Counted from the first letter of the stretch, positions 39,845 to 49,386 are shown. The stretch is 64,000 nt of DNA from Paracoccaceae bacterium (GCA_006226775.1 SBGD01000093.1:62001-126000); one strand, 5' to 3'. Notes: generated from the sequence alone by a model not told the origin. Translations and numbers: made by a program.

Positions 39845-40585
39845 TCAGGTGGCGGAGGGCAGGGGCGCGTGGCGCGGCGCGGGGATGGCGCCACCGGGCA
39901 GGTCGAAGGCCTCGGGATTGGCCGCCTGGATCTCGGGCAGGTCGGTGAGCAATTCGCGCAGGTGACGCCGGACCGCGGTATTGGCGCCGGCGGTATCGCC
40001 CGCGGCGATGCGTTCGACGATGGTGTCATGCTGGGCCACCAGCTTTTCCACCGGCGAGCGGCGCACCGACAGGAAGCGCACCCGGTCAAGCTGGGCGCGC
40101 TGGCCGTCGATCATGTGCCAGGCGCCGGTCTTGCCGGCGGCCTCGGCCATGGTGCGGTGAAACCGGTCGTCGAGATGCAGGAAATCGCTGGTATCGCCGG
40201 CGCCGATGCTCTGCTGCGCCGTCACCTGGGCCCGCAATTCGCGCAGGACCTCCGGGTCGCGGTCGGCGGCGAGGATGCTGACGATATCGGCCTCCACCGC
40301 CTCGCGCAGGAAGCAGGCATCGAGCACCGAGGCATAGACGATCGGCGTGATCGTCGTGCCGCGCTGGGGCCGGATGTCCAGCAAGCCCTCGCCCGCGAGC
40401 CGGATGAAAGCCTCGCGCACCGGTTGGCGCGAGACGTCGCAGATCCGCGCGATCTCGCTTTCCGAGATCTTGTCGCCTGGCGAAAAGGCGCTGTGGATGA
40501 TGGCGTCGCGCAGCCGGACATAGATCTGCTGGGTGATCGGCACGGCCGGGTCAAGCGCGCCCGGCGAAAATCGGTCCACGTTCAT
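39845..40585 (-). CDS. GntR-family regulator with FCD ligand-binding domain
   Basis: A 246-aa regulator of the FadR subfamily: winged-helix motif KISESEIARICDVSRQPVREAF (within about 38-60) and an all-helical C-terminal FCD domain with metal-binding candidates D-x-x-FHRTM and H-x-x (QHDTIVE, VRRHL). Ligands of this group are usually carboxylic acids. The divergent or nearby alpha-hydroxyacid oxidase gene is a possible target, but no operator is evident. Confidence 0.9.
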   Translation of the reverse strand: MNVDRFSPGALDPAVPITQQIYVRLRDAIIHSAFSPGDKISESEIARICDVSRQPVREAFIRLAGEGLLDIRPQRGTTITPIVYASVLDACFLREAVEADIVSILAADRDPEVLRELRAQVTAQQSIGAGDTSDFLHLDDRFHRTMAEAAGKTGAWHMIDGQRAQLDRVRFLSVRRSPVEKLVAQHDTIVERIAAGDTAGANTAVRRHLRELLTDLPEIQAANPEAFDLPGGAIPAPRHAPLPSAT

Positions 40586-40787
40586 TTCGGCTGTTCTCCT
40601 TGCGCCCGATGGCGCCCTCTTTGGAGAGGCTGGTATGGCAGGCGGGCGCGTTGGGCAACAAGTTAATAAACAAACATGACATACTGCGTCAATCTGACAG
40701 GGCGGCGCGGGGCCCGGGGATTTCGGGCTGGACGCGCGCGGCCGGACAGCGGAGACTGGTGCCATGCGCAGGCGGGGGAGAGGCGGG

Positions 40788-41597
40788 ATGCGGGTCAACC
40801 TGATCGGTCCGGGCAAGGTCGGCCGGACGCTTTTGCGGCGGATGGCGGGGGCCGAGGGCTGCACGCTTCAGGATATCTTCGCGCGCCGCCCCGAGGCTGC
40901 CGAATCCGCCCGAGAATTTGCCGGGGCAGGGCGCGCGGTGGCGGCGTTGGCCGGGATGGCGCCCGCCGATCTGTGGCTTCTGACGGTGCCCGATGGCCAG
41001 ATCGCGGCGGTGGCCGGGATGCTGGCGGCGCAGGACCACCCGCCCGCCATTGCCGTGCATTGCAGCGGCTTTCACCCCGCGTCGGTGCTGGCGCCGCTGG
41101 CCGAGAAGGGCTGGCAGGTGGCCAGCGCGCATCCGGTCCTGTCCTTTGCCGATCCGGCCCGCGCCGCCGCGCAGTTTGCCGGCTGTCATTGCGGCGTCGA
41201 GGGCCCTGCCGCGGCGCCGGTCTCGGCGCTGTTCACCGCGCTGGGCGCGCGGGTCTTCGCGATCCGCAGCGAGGCCAAGGCGCTTTATCACGCCGCCGCG
41301 GTGATCTCGAACAACTTCACCACCGTGCTCCAGGCGCTGGCGCAGGAGGCCTGGGCCGAGGCCGGGGTGCCCGAGGAGGTGCGGGCCGATCTTCACGCGG
41401 TGCTCTTGCGCGGCACGGTCGAGAACATCCTCGCCCGCTCGCCCCGGGCGGCGCTGACCGGCCCCGCGGCGCGGGGCGATCTGGCGGTGGTGGCCGCGCA
41501 AGAGGCCGAACTCGCGGCCTGGAAGCCCGAGGCGGGCGCGCTCTACCGGGTGATGAGCGCGATGGCCGCGCGGCTCAAGGAGACGGGGCAGACGTGA
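40788..41597 (+). CDS. Rossmann/DUF2520 domain protein
   Basis: A 269-aa protein with an N-terminal NAD(P)-binding Rossmann motif NLIGPGKVGRTLLR and a C-terminal helical DUF2520 domain (AVISNNFTTVLQALAQEA), the layout of ProC/KPR-like dehydrogenases of unknown substrate. Start at ATG 40788 directly precedes the Rossmann strand; an in-frame ATG at 40764 adds eight residues. Its 3' end overlaps the facing lldD-like gene by 23 bp. Confidence 0.85.
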   Translation: MRVNLIGPGKVGRTLLRRMAGAEGCTLQDIFARRPEAAESAREFAGAGRAVAALAGMAPADLWLLTVPDGQIAAVAGMLAAQDHPPAIAVHCSGFHPASVLAPLAEKGWQVASAHPVLSFADPARAAAQFAGCHCGVEGPAAAPVSALFTALGARVFAIRSEAKALYHAAAVISNNFTTVLQALAQEAWAEAGVPEEVRADLHAVLLRGTVENILARSPRAALTGPAARGDLAVVAAQEAELAAWKPEAGALYRVMSAMAARLKETGQT

Positions 41598-42747
41598 AGA
41601 GATCGACCCGGTCCAGCGTCTCGCGGCCGAGGTCGGGGATGCCCAGCTGGCGCATGGCATGGACCAGCTCGGCGGCGAGGATATCGGCGACGTGCTGCGC
41701 CCCGCGCGGGCCGATGGCGCCCAGCCCGTAGAACCAGCTGCGCCCGAGAAACACGAAATCCGCCCCCATCCGCAGCGCGCGCAGCACGTCGAGCCCGCTG
41801 CGCACCCCGCTGTCGAGGATCAGTGGCGTTTCGGGCAGCTCGTCGCGGATCTCGGCCAGCGCGTCGAGCGAGGGCAGCACCGCATCGTTCTGCCGCGCGC
41901 CGTGGTTGGAGACCCAGAGCGCATCGGCGCCAAGGTCCAGCGCGCGGCGCGCGTCCTCGCGGCTGAGCACGCCCTTGAGGATCAGTTTGCAGGGCCAGAG
42001 GGCGCGGATCTCCTCGATCTCCTGCGGGGTGACGCGGCGCCCGAGGTTGCGCGCGGCGTAGTCGCCCAGCTCGGAAAAGCTGGCGCCCTCGGCCACATAG
42101 GGGCGGAAGTTGATGAAGTCCGGCCGCCCCCGGCGCAGGCTGCGCAGGCCCCATTCGGGGCAGCGCAGGGATTGGGCAATCATCCGCGGCGTCAGCCGGC
42201 CCCGCGGCGGCAGGCCGGAAATCGAGGCCAGTTCGCGGCGCGAGGTGACCGGCACGTCGACGGTCAGCACCAGTGTCTTGACCCCCGCGGCCCCGGCCCG
42301 GCGGACGAGATCGCGGCGCGCCTCCGGGTCCTCCAGCGCGTAGATCTGGAACCACAGGCCGTTGGTGGCCAGCGGCGCGATATCCTCGAGCCTGGCATTG
42401 GCGACGCAGGACAGCGCCATGGGAATGCCGGTCTCGCTGGCGACGCGGGCCAGCAGCCGCTCGCCCCCCGGCCACATCATCGAGGTCAGCCCGACCGGCG
42501 CGATGCCGAAGGGAAAGGCGTGGCGCTGGCCGAGGAAGTCCATGGCGGGATCGGGCGTGCCCTGGTCGTGCAGGACGTTCTGGCCCAGCCGGATGCGGTC
42601 GAAGGCCGAGATATTGCCGTCCAGCAGCCTCTCGCGCCCCTGGCCGTGGCTGAGATAGCCCCAGGCGAAGCCGGGAATGCGGCGGCGGGCGCGGGGAACG
42701 AGGTCGTGGATGCGCGGATAGCGCAGCATCAGCGTCTGGTCGGGCAT
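41575..42747 (-). CDS. FMN-dependent alpha-hydroxyacid oxidase/dehydrogenase (LldD-like)
   Basis: A 390-aa TIM-barrel flavoenzyme oxidising L-lactate or a similar 2-hydroxy acid to the keto acid. The catalytic-base motif is SNHGARQND; other family segments are FPFGIAPVGLTSMMWPGGE, VLTVDVPVTSRRE and LILDSGVRSGLDVLRAL. No membrane-anchoring loop is obvious. Convergent 23-bp overlap with the DUF2520 gene. Confidence 0.9.
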   Translation of the reverse strand: MPDQTLMLRYPRIHDLVPRARRRIPGFAWGYLSHGQGRERLLDGNISAFDRIRLGQNVLHDQGTPDPAMDFLGQRHAFPFGIAPVGLTSMMWPGGERLLARVASETGIPMALSCVANARLEDIAPLATNGLWFQIYALEDPEARRDLVRRAGAAGVKTLVLTVDVPVTSRRELASISGLPPRGRLTPRMIAQSLRCPEWGLRSLRRGRPDFINFRPYVAEGASFSELGDYAARNLGRRVTPQEIEEIRALWPCKLILKGVLSREDARRALDLGADALWVSNHGARQNDAVLPSLDALAEIRDELPETPLILDSGVRSGLDVLRALRMGADFVFLGRSWFYGLGAIGPRGAQHVADILAAELVHAMRQLGIPDLGRETLDRVDLFTSAPSP

Positions 42748-42801
42748 GGCCTCTCCTTTGCGGCCATGTCGCCACGGGGGCGCGGGGCGGTCAAGCGCTT
42801 C

Positions 42802-43731
42802 TCATGGCAGGATCGCCAGCCAGACCCAGATCGTCAGGATCGACAGCCCGGTGGCGATCAGCACCGACGAGGCCGCCACCCGCTTGGCCACGCCGTACAT
42901 GTTGGCGAAGACATAGGCGTTGATCCCCGGCGCCATGGTCGCGGTCAGCACCGCCGAGCGCAGCGCGCCGGTCGACAGATCGTTGACCCGGCCCAGCCCG
43001 TAGGTGATCGACGGATGCAGGATCAGCGACACGAAACAGACAAAGCCGATGATGCGGAAGTCGCCGTCGGGCCGATAGCGGAACATCACCCCGCCCATGC
43101 CGAACAGCGCGCAGGGAATGGCGGCGCGCACCACCATGTCGAGCGCCGAGGCGGCGACCACGGGCAGCGTGAGGTCGGCGACGTTGAAGACAGCGCCCAG
43201 CAGGATGCCGATCACCAGCGCATTGCGGAACATGGATTTCAGGATCTTGGCCGGAATATGCCGCGCCGGGGTGCCGCGGGCGCGGGCGATCTCCATCGCG
43301 GTGATGCCGATGCCGTAGCAGATCGGCGAATGCAGCGCGACGATGGCATAGTTCGGCCCCAGCGCGCCGCCGCCATAGGCGTTTTCGGTGATCGCCAGCC
43401 CCAGCATCAGCGAGTTGGCGAAGAGGCAGCAGAAGCCGATGGCCACGCTGTCCTCCCATTCCCGCCCGAAAAGGTAGCGCCCGGCAAAGAGCCCGGCAAA
43501 GAAGCCGGTGACCGAGCCGGTGTAGAAACTGACCAGCAGCCCGAGGTCGAAGTACTGGCCGAGGTCGAGCGTGGAGATGCCCTTGAACAGCAGCGCCGGC
43601 ACCGCGAAGTTCTGGGTGAAGCTCATCAGCCCGTCGATGCCGTCGTCGTTCAGCCAGCCGCGCCAGACCGCGACATAGCCCGCGCCGATCACCAGGAAGA
43701 CCGGCAGGATGACATCGAGCAGCGCCTGCAT
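42802..43731 (-). CDS. AEC-family transporter (auxin efflux carrier type)
   Basis: A 309-aa integral membrane protein with about ten membrane segments in two halves, as in the AEC/bile-acid-symporter-like fold. Substrate of bacterial AEC proteins is often malate, malonate or another small acid. Its place beside a hydroxyacid oxidase gene (54 bp apart, same strand) is compatible with transport of a 2-hydroxy acid, which is inference only. Confidence 0.87.
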   Translation of the reverse strand: MQALLDVILPVFLVIGAGYVAVWRGWLNDDGIDGLMSFTQNFAVPALLFKGISTLDLGQYFDLGLLVSFYTGSVTGFFAGLFAGRYLFGREWEDSVAIGFCCLFANSLMLGLAITENAYGGGALGPNYAIVALHSPICYGIGITAMEIARARGTPARHIPAKILKSMFRNALVIGILLGAVFNVADLTLPVVAASALDMVVRAAIPCALFGMGGVMFRYRPDGDFRIIGFVCFVSLILHPSITYGLGRVNDLSTGALRSAVLTATMAPGINAYVFANMYGVAKRVAASSVLIATGLSILTIWVWLAILP

Positions 43732-43806
43732 GTCAGGCCCTGGCGCGCGTGGAGGGGACGGGAGCCTCCGGCGGGAGTTTACCTGGCAAGATGAAGCGGG
43801 GGCGGC

Positions 43807-44610
43807 TCATTGCGCGGGCAATGTCAGCTGCATCAGGTCATAGGCCGGGGTCACATGGTCGGGGGTTTCGGCCTCGACCGTGGCGTAGTCGAGGTCGAAG
43901 TGCATGTTGGTCAGCACGGCGCGTCTGGGCTTGATGCGGGCGATCCAGTCCAGTGTCTTGTCGAGGTGTGCATGGGTCGGATGCGGCTTGCGGCGCAGCG
44001 CGTCGACCACCCAGATGTCGAGGTCTTCGAGCAGCGGCCAGACGTCATCGGGGATCTCGGCCACGTCGGGCAGGTAGGCCAGCCCGCCGATGAGAAAGCC
44101 CAGCGCGTCGATCGAGCCGTGGTTGACCTCGAAGGGGGTGAAGGTGATCGGCCCGCCGGGGCCGGTGATCCGGGTGTCGCCGCGGATTGTGTGCAGGTCG
44201 AGGATCGGCGGATAGGGCGAGCCCTTGGGCTGGACGAAGGCATAGCCGAAGCGTGACAGCAGCGCGTCCTGGGTGGCGCCATCGGCCCAGACCGGCAGGC
44301 GGGCGCGCATGTTGAAGACGATCATCCGCAGGTCGTCGATGCCATGGACGTGATCGGCATGGGCATGGGTGTAGATCACCCCGTCGAGCCGCCCCGTCGC
44401 GGTGTCCAGAAGCTGTTCGCGCAGGTCGGGGGAAGTGTCGATCAGCACCGAGGTGGTGCCCTGCGCGCCGACCCTCTCGACCAGCAGCGAGCAGCGGCGA
44501 CGGCGGTTTTTCGGGTTGTCCGGGTCGCAATCGCCCCAGAGCCCGGGCAGGCGCGGCACGCCGCCCGAGGATCCGCAGCCGAGAATGGTGAAGCGGTAGT
44601 GATCGCTCAT
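43807..44610 (-). CDS. MBL-fold hydrolase (PhnP/RNase Z-like)
   Basis: A 267-aa metallo-beta-lactamase-fold phosphodiesterase-like protein. It has the N-terminal LGCGSSGGVPR and the metal motif THAHADHVHG (about 80-89), plus later ligands in NHGS and a DALRR stretch. Overlaps tatD by ATGA and so belongs to holB-tatD-MBL. In alphaproteobacteria this trio is conserved; substrate unknown (cyclic phosphodiesters in PhnP). Confidence 0.9.
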   Translation of the reverse strand: MSDHYRFTILGCGSSGGVPRLPGLWGDCDPDNPKNRRRRCSLLVERVGAQGTTSVLIDTSPDLREQLLDTATGRLDGVIYTHAHADHVHGIDDLRMIVFNMRARLPVWADGATQDALLSRFGYAFVQPKGSPYPPILDLHTIRGDTRITGPGGPITFTPFEVNHGSIDALGFLIGGLAYLPDVAEIPDDVWPLLEDLDIWVVDALRRKPHPTHAHLDKTLDWIARIKPRRAVLTNMHFDLDYATVEAETPDHVTPAYDLMQLTLPAQ

Positions 44611-45422
44611 GCCGAACCCTCGCGGTCAGGGCGCCAGGTCGCGGCCTTGGAGAACAGGGTCTCGAAATTCCGCTCGGTGCGGGCGGCGAAATCTTCGAAG
44701 TCGAGCCCGAAGGTCTCGGCGGCGCGGCGCGCGGTGTGGAGCGTATAGGCCGGCTCGTTGCGCTTGCCGCGAAAAGGCGGCGGGGCGAGGTAGGGCGCGT
44801 CGGTCTCGACCAGGATGCGGTCGAGCGGGGCGGCGGCGAAGATGTCGCGCAACTCCTGCGAGCGGGGAAAGGCGGTGATGCCGGACATCGACAGGTAGAA
44901 GCCCAGATCCAGCGCGCGTTTCGCCAGCTCGGCGCCGGAGGTGAAGCAATGCATCACGCAAGGATAGGGCGCGTTGCGGTGCTCTTGCTCGAGGATCTCG
45001 GCCATGTCGTCGTCCGCCGCGCGGGCGTGGATGATCAGCGGCAACCCGGTGCGCTGGGCGGCCTCGATATGGCGGCGCAGGGATTGTTTCTGCACCTCGG
45101 CGCTCTCGGCGGTGTAATGGTAGTCGAGGCCGGTCTCGCCGATGCCGACGCATTTCGGGTGGCGGCTGAGGCTGACCAGCTCGTCGACCGTGGCCAGCGG
45201 TTCCTCGGCGGCGCTCATCGGGTGGGTGCCGGCGGCGTAGAAGACCGGATCATGGGCCTCGGCGATGGCGCGGACCTTGGGTTCGTTGCGCAGGCGCGTG
45301 CAGATCGTCACCATGCGGTGCACCCCGGCCTCGAGGGCGCGGGCGATGATCGCCTCGCGCTCGTCGTCGAAATCGGGGAAATCGAGGTGCGTGTGACTGT
45401 CGGTGATCTTGGAACTGGTCAT
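44607..45422 (-). CDS. tatD: TatD-family metal-dependent hydrolase/DNase
   Basis: A 271-aa TIM-barrel enzyme with metal motif THLDF near the N-terminus (DSHTHLDFPDF), GETGLDYHY, MHCFTS and the closing VETDAPYLAP. TatD proteins are 3'-5' exonucleases/DNases or D-aminoacyl-tRNA deacylase relatives. It lies 8 bp after holB and overlaps the MBL gene by 4 nt. Confidence 0.95.
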   Translation of the reverse strand: MTSSKITDSHTHLDFPDFDDEREAIIARALEAGVHRMVTICTRLRNEPKVRAIAEAHDPVFYAAGTHPMSAAEEPLATVDELVSLSRHPKCVGIGETGLDYHYTAESAEVQKQSLRRHIEAAQRTGLPLIIHARAADDDMAEILEQEHRNAPYPCVMHCFTSGAELAKRALDLGFYLSMSGITAFPRSQELRDIFAAAPLDRILVETDAPYLAPPPFRGKRNEPAYTLHTARRAAETFGLDFEDFAARTERNFETLFSKAATWRPDREGSA

Positions 45423-45430
45423 GAACCGCC

Positions 45431-46561
45431 TCAGGCGGACCTGTCCGCCGCCGTCTTCTGAAGTTTGATCACGGTATCTAGGATGAGTGCGGCAGGGTCA
45501 AGGTTGACCGCCCGCCCGTGGCGGCTGCGTGCCGCGATCTGCTGGCCGATCTCGGCCCAGGCGCGGGCGTCGCGCGGGGTCGGGCCGAGCCGGGCAAAGA
45601 CCTCGGCCTCGCCCGGCGCCGCCTCCGGCCCGGGCAGGCCGGCCGCACCGGCGCGCGCCAGCCGGATCAGGGCGAGGTCGAGCAGCGAGAAGATGGTATT
45701 GACCCGGTCCTCGTCGCCGCGCGCGGTGGCGGCCTCGGCCAGGCGCAGGGCGGCGGCGCGGTCGAGCCGCGGCAGCGAGGCCAGCAGTGCCACGATCCCG
45801 GCGTAGATCTTCGGCCCGTCGTTCAGCGACAGGCGCACCGCGTCGCCGACCGATCCGGCGGCCAGCGCCGCGAGGGACTGCGCCTCGTCGGGCGAGACTT
45901 CGATCCCGGCCTGGTCGAGGGCTGCGCCCATGTCCCCGGGGCCCAGCGGGCGCAGCTGCAGCATCCGGCAGCGCGAGCGGATGGTGGGCAGAAGCGCCGA
46001 GGGCTGGTGGGTGACCAGCAAGAGCGTGGTGCGGGCGGGCGGTTCCTCGAGCAGTTTCAGCAGCGCATTGGCGGCGGCGGTGTTCATCTCGTCCATCGCA
46101 TCGACGATCACCACCCGCCAGCCGCCATCGGCGGAGGACAGCGAAAACCGCGCTTTCAGCCGCCGCACCTCGGCAATGGTGATCTCGGCGCGCAACCGCT
46201 TGGCCTTGTCGTCCCAGGGCCGGACCAGGCGAAAGAGGCCGGGCTCGGAGCCCGCCGCCATGCGCCGGGCCACCGGGTGTTCGGGGTCGATGTCCAGCGT
46301 CTCGGGCGGGGGCGGCGCGCCGAAAAGCCCGCCGTCGGCCGCGCCGGGCGGGGTGGCGATCAGGTGGCGGGCGATGCGCCAGGCCAGCGTCGCCTTGCCC
46401 ACCCCGCGCGGCCCGGCGATCATCCAGCCGTGGTGCAGCCGCCCCGAGGCCAGCGCGTCGAGAAAGCTCTGCTCGGCCGCCGCCTGGCCGATCAGGCGGG
46501 CGGTGTCGCGGGGGTGGGGGGCACCGTCGATGCGGTCGGGCTGGGGCTGGTCGTCGCTCAT
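45431..46561 (-). CDS. holB: DNA polymerase III subunit delta prime (HolB)
   Basis: A 376-aa clamp-loader subunit. It has GPRGVGKATLAWRIA (a Walker-A-like P-loop), VDAMDEMNTAAANALLKLLEEPP (about 135-157) and the sensor region RSRCRMLQLRPL, as in DnaX/HolB. Together with tau/gamma and delta it loads the beta clamp. Thymidylate kinase (tmk), often upstream of holB, is absent here; instead a DUF5665 gene lies 55 bp upstream. Confidence 0.94.
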   Translation of the reverse strand: MSDDQPQPDRIDGAPHPRDTARLIGQAAAEQSFLDALASGRLHHGWMIAGPRGVGKATLAWRIARHLIATPPGAADGGLFGAPPPPETLDIDPEHPVARRMAAGSEPGLFRLVRPWDDKAKRLRAEITIAEVRRLKARFSLSSADGGWRVVIVDAMDEMNTAAANALLKLLEEPPARTTLLLVTHQPSALLPTIRSRCRMLQLRPLGPGDMGAALDQAGIEVSPDEAQSLAALAAGSVGDAVRLSLNDGPKIYAGIVALLASLPRLDRAAALRLAEAATARGDEDRVNTIFSLLDLALIRLARAGAAGLPGPEAAPGEAEVFARLGPTPRDARAWAEIGQQIAARSRHGRAVNLDPAALILDTVIKLQKTAADRSA

Positions 46562-46616
46562 GGTCCGAGGTGTAGAGCGCGCGTGCGCGGGACGGCAAGG
46601 GGCAAAACCACCGCGC

Positions 46617-46895
46617 TCAGTTGCCGTTCCGGTCGCTTTGCACGATGTCGCTGATCTCGCGCGCCCATTCGCCGACGATGGGCAGCAGTTCGATCTGCGA
46701 CAGCGCCCAGACCAGCGTCGACAGCAGAACCGTCGCGCCCACCACCGTGCCCAGGCCCATCATCAGCCCGCGCGCCAGCGCATGCCAGAGCATGGTCCAG
46801 AACCGGTCATGGATGCGGAAGAACCGGTGCCGGTTGAGCCGCTCGACCTCTTTTCGCAAGAGCCGGATTTCCTGTGCAAGATCATGTCGGTCCAT
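46617..46895 (-). CDS. DUF5665 small membrane protein
   Basis: A 92-aa protein with an N-terminal basic coiled-coil-like segment (EIRLLRKEVERLNRHRFFRIHD) and one long hydrophobic region (about 40-72) able to cross the membrane, a pattern I associate with DUF5665. Function unknown. It is oriented with holB-tatD and divergent from nosR. Confidence 0.7.
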   Translation of the reverse strand: MDRHDLAQEIRLLRKEVERLNRHRFFRIHDRFWTMLWHALARGLMMGLGTVVGATVLLSTLVWALSQIELLPIVGEWAREISDIVQSDRNGN

Positions 46896-47018
46896 GGGGC
46901 GCAGCCTAGGCAAGCGCCGCGCCGCTGTCCACCGGTGGTCGGCCCGGCGGGGGCCGGATTCGCCCCGTTGCCGCAAAGAAGGCCCGGGCCAGATCTTTTT
47001 TCAGCAACGTCGTGATTA

Positions 47019-47032
47019 TTGACCTAGGTCAA
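47019..47032. promoter_or_regulatory. FNR/Nnr-type box upstream of nosR
   Basis: TTGACCTAGGTCAA is a perfect TTGAC-N4-GTCAA palindrome of the CRP/FNR (FNR/DNR/NnrR) class. Its centre is 47025.5; a site at -41.5 would place the transcription start near 47067, with TACAAG at 47055-47060 as the -10 element. Confidence 0.88.
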
Positions 47033-47067
47033 TCCCATGCCGGATGGGCGGGTCTACAAGCCCGCTC

Positions 47068-49374
47068 ATGACCCATGAAAGACATCACTCCCCCCTCGCA
47101 TCGCGCAGACCCCAGGCACAGCCGGCGGCGCGGGATGCGGTCCGGGGGCAGCGGGCGGTTGCGGTTGCGGCAACCCGCGGGCGGCTGGCGATCGGCCAGT
47201 TCTGGTTCCTCTCGTTGCTCGCCCTGGCGCTGCTGATCGGCTCGATGGCCTCGGCCCAGTCGCAAAAGCCGGTGCTGGGCCGCTTCCTGGCGCAGGTCGA
47301 GGCGGGCGAGATGGTCGAAGGCGCCGATGCCTACGGCGCGATCAACCCCGACGTGCCGGTGGCCCCGGTGCTGCGCGGCGGCGAGGTGATCGGCCATGTC
47401 TTCGTGACCTCGGATTTCGTCGGCACCACGGGTTATTCCGGCAAGCCGATCCATACCATGGTGGCGGTCGATGCCGATGCCCGCGTGCTGGGCGTCAACC
47501 TCGTCAAGCATTCCGAGCCGATCGTGCTGATCGGCATCCCCGAAAGCAAGATGACGGCAATGGTCGCCGGCTATATCGGGCTCGACCTGGTGGCCGAGGC
47601 CGAGGCGCGCGGCTCGTCGCATGATCTCGACATCATCTCGGGCGCCACCGTCACGGTGATGGTGATCGACGATTCCATCGTGCGTGCCGGGCTCAAGGTC
47701 GCGCGCACGCTGGGGCTGGGCGGGCTCTCGCCGACGGTGCTGACCGGGCCGGTGCTGGAGGTCGATGCCGGGGCGGAGGTGCCGCAAAGCTGGATGGAGA
47801 TGGAGGGCAACGGCACGGTGCGCCGGCTGTCGCTCGACGTGGGCCAGGTCAATGCCGCCTTCGAGGCGATGGACGATCCGCGAGCCGCCGCAAGGGCGCT
47901 CACCGAGCCGCGCGAGACCACCTTCATCGACATGCAGATGGCGCTGGTCAGCGTGCCGCCGATCGGCCAGGCGGTGCTGGGCGAGGCCGATTACCGCAAC
48001 CTCACCGACTGGCTGGACGAGGGCGAGCACGCCATCGCCGTGGTCGGCCGGGGGCTCTATTCCTTCAAGGGCTCGGGCTATGTGCGCGGCGGGATCTTCG
48101 ACCGGATCGTGCTGATCCAGGACGATGTGACCGTGCGCTTCCGCGACCGCGGTCACCGCCGGATGGGGGTGATTCCGCTGGAGGATGCGCCGGAGTTCAC
48201 CGAGCGTGACCTCTTCAAGATCCCCGCCGATGCCGGTTTCGACCCGACCCGGCCGTTCCGCCTTCAACTGCTGGTGCAGCGCGAGGTGGCGGCCATCGAG
48301 AAGGTCTTCACCACCTTCGAGCTGGGCTATCAACTGCCCGCGGTCTTCACCCGCGAGGTGGCGCCGGAACCTTCCGCCACGGCGGTGGACGATTCCGCCG
48401 AGGCCGAGCAGGCGGCGCAATCGGCGCTCTGGAAACGCATCTGGGAGGACAAGACCCTCGAGATCGCGGGCCTGGGTGCCATGCTCATGGTGCTGACGCT
48501 GGTGTTCTTCTTCCAGACCTATGCCACTCGCAACGAGCGCGCGTATTACTGGTTCCGCATGGGGTTTCTGACCGTCACGCTGGTGTTCCTCGGCTGGTAC
48601 GCCAATGCGCAGCTCTCGGTGGTGAACCTGATGGCGCTCTTTGCCGCGCTGACCTCGGATTTTTCCTGGCAGGCCTTCCTGCTCGACCCGATGACCTTCA
48701 TCCTGTGGTTTGCCGTTGCCGCCGCGCTGATCTTCTGGGGGCGGGGGGCCTATTGCGGCTGGCTGTGCCCCTTCGGCGCGCTGCAGGAGCTGACCAACCA
48801 GATCGGGCGCAAGCTGGGCATTCCGCAGATCCAGTTGCCCTGGGGGTTGCACGAGCGGCTCTGGCCGGTGAAATACATGATCTTCCTCGGGCTTTTCGGC
48901 GTCTCGCTGGCCTCGCTCGAGCAGGCCGAGCACCTGGCCGAGGTCGAGCCCTTCAAGACCGCCATCGTGCTGAACTTCATGCGCGCCTGGCCTTTCGTGG
49001 CCTATGCGCTGGCGCTGCTGGCCGCGGGGCTCTTCGTCGAGCGGTTCTTCTGCCGCTACCTCTGCCCGCTGGGTGCAGGACTGGCGATCCCGGCGCGGCT
49101 GCGGATGTTCGATTGGCTCAAGCGCTATCACCAGTGCGGCAACCCCTGCCAGGTCTGCGCCCATGAATGCCCGGTCGACGCGATCCACCCGACCGGCGAG
49201 ATCAACCCGAACGAATGCATCGACTGCCTGCATTGCCAGGTGCTCTATCAATCCGAAACCAAGTGCCCCGTCGTCATCAAGAAAATGAAGCGCCGTGCGT
49301 CGAATACCGATCCCAGCGCCTTCACGATGCCGCGCGACGAGGCAAGAAACCACCCGAACGTCAAATCCACATGA
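47068..49374 (+). CDS. nosR: Nitrous oxide reductase regulatory/electron-transfer flavoprotein NosR
   Basis: A 768-aa polytopic membrane protein needed for nos expression and NosZ activity. A periplasmic FMN-binding domain carries the flavinylation motif SGAT (about 191-194), followed by five or six membrane helices, CxxxCP motifs CGWLCPFG (about 563) and CRYLCPLG (about 663), and two C-terminal 4Fe-4S motifs (CGNPCQVCAHECP, CIDCLHCQVLYQ). I chose ATG 47068; ATG 47044 is also in frame but would lie upstream of the transcription start predicted from the FNR box. First gene of nosRZDFYLX. Confidence 0.95.
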   Translation: MTHERHHSPLASRRPQAQPAARDAVRGQRAVAVAATRGRLAIGQFWFLSLLALALLIGSMASAQSQKPVLGRFLAQVEAGEMVEGADAYGAINPDVPVAPVLRGGEVIGHVFVTSDFVGTTGYSGKPIHTMVAVDADARVLGVNLVKHSEPIVLIGIPESKMTAMVAGYIGLDLVAEAEARGSSHDLDIISGATVTVMVIDDSIVRAGLKVARTLGLGGLSPTVLTGPVLEVDAGAEVPQSWMEMEGNGTVRRLSLDVGQVNAAFEAMDDPRAAARALTEPRETTFIDMQMALVSVPPIGQAVLGEADYRNLTDWLDEGEHAIAVVGRGLYSFKGSGYVRGGIFDRIVLIQDDVTVRFRDRGHRRMGVIPLEDAPEFTERDLFKIPADAGFDPTRPFRLQLLVQREVAAIEKVFTTFELGYQLPAVFTREVAPEPSATAVDDSAEAEQAAQSALWKRIWEDKTLEIAGLGAMLMVLTLVFFFQTYATRNERAYYWFRMGFLTVTLVFLGWYANAQLSVVNLMALFAALTSDFSWQAFLLDPMTFILWFAVAAALIFWGRGAYCGWLCPFGALQELTNQIGRKLGIPQIQLPWGLHERLWPVKYMIFLGLFGVSLASLEQAEHLAEVEPFKTAIVLNFMRAWPFVAYALALLAAGLFVERFFCRYLCPLGAGLAIPARLRMFDWLKRYHQCGNPCQVCAHECPVDAIHPTGEINPNECIDCLHCQVLYQSETKCPVVIKKMKRRASNTDPSAFTMPRDEARNHPNVKST

Positions 49375-49386
49375 AGGAGACATGAA

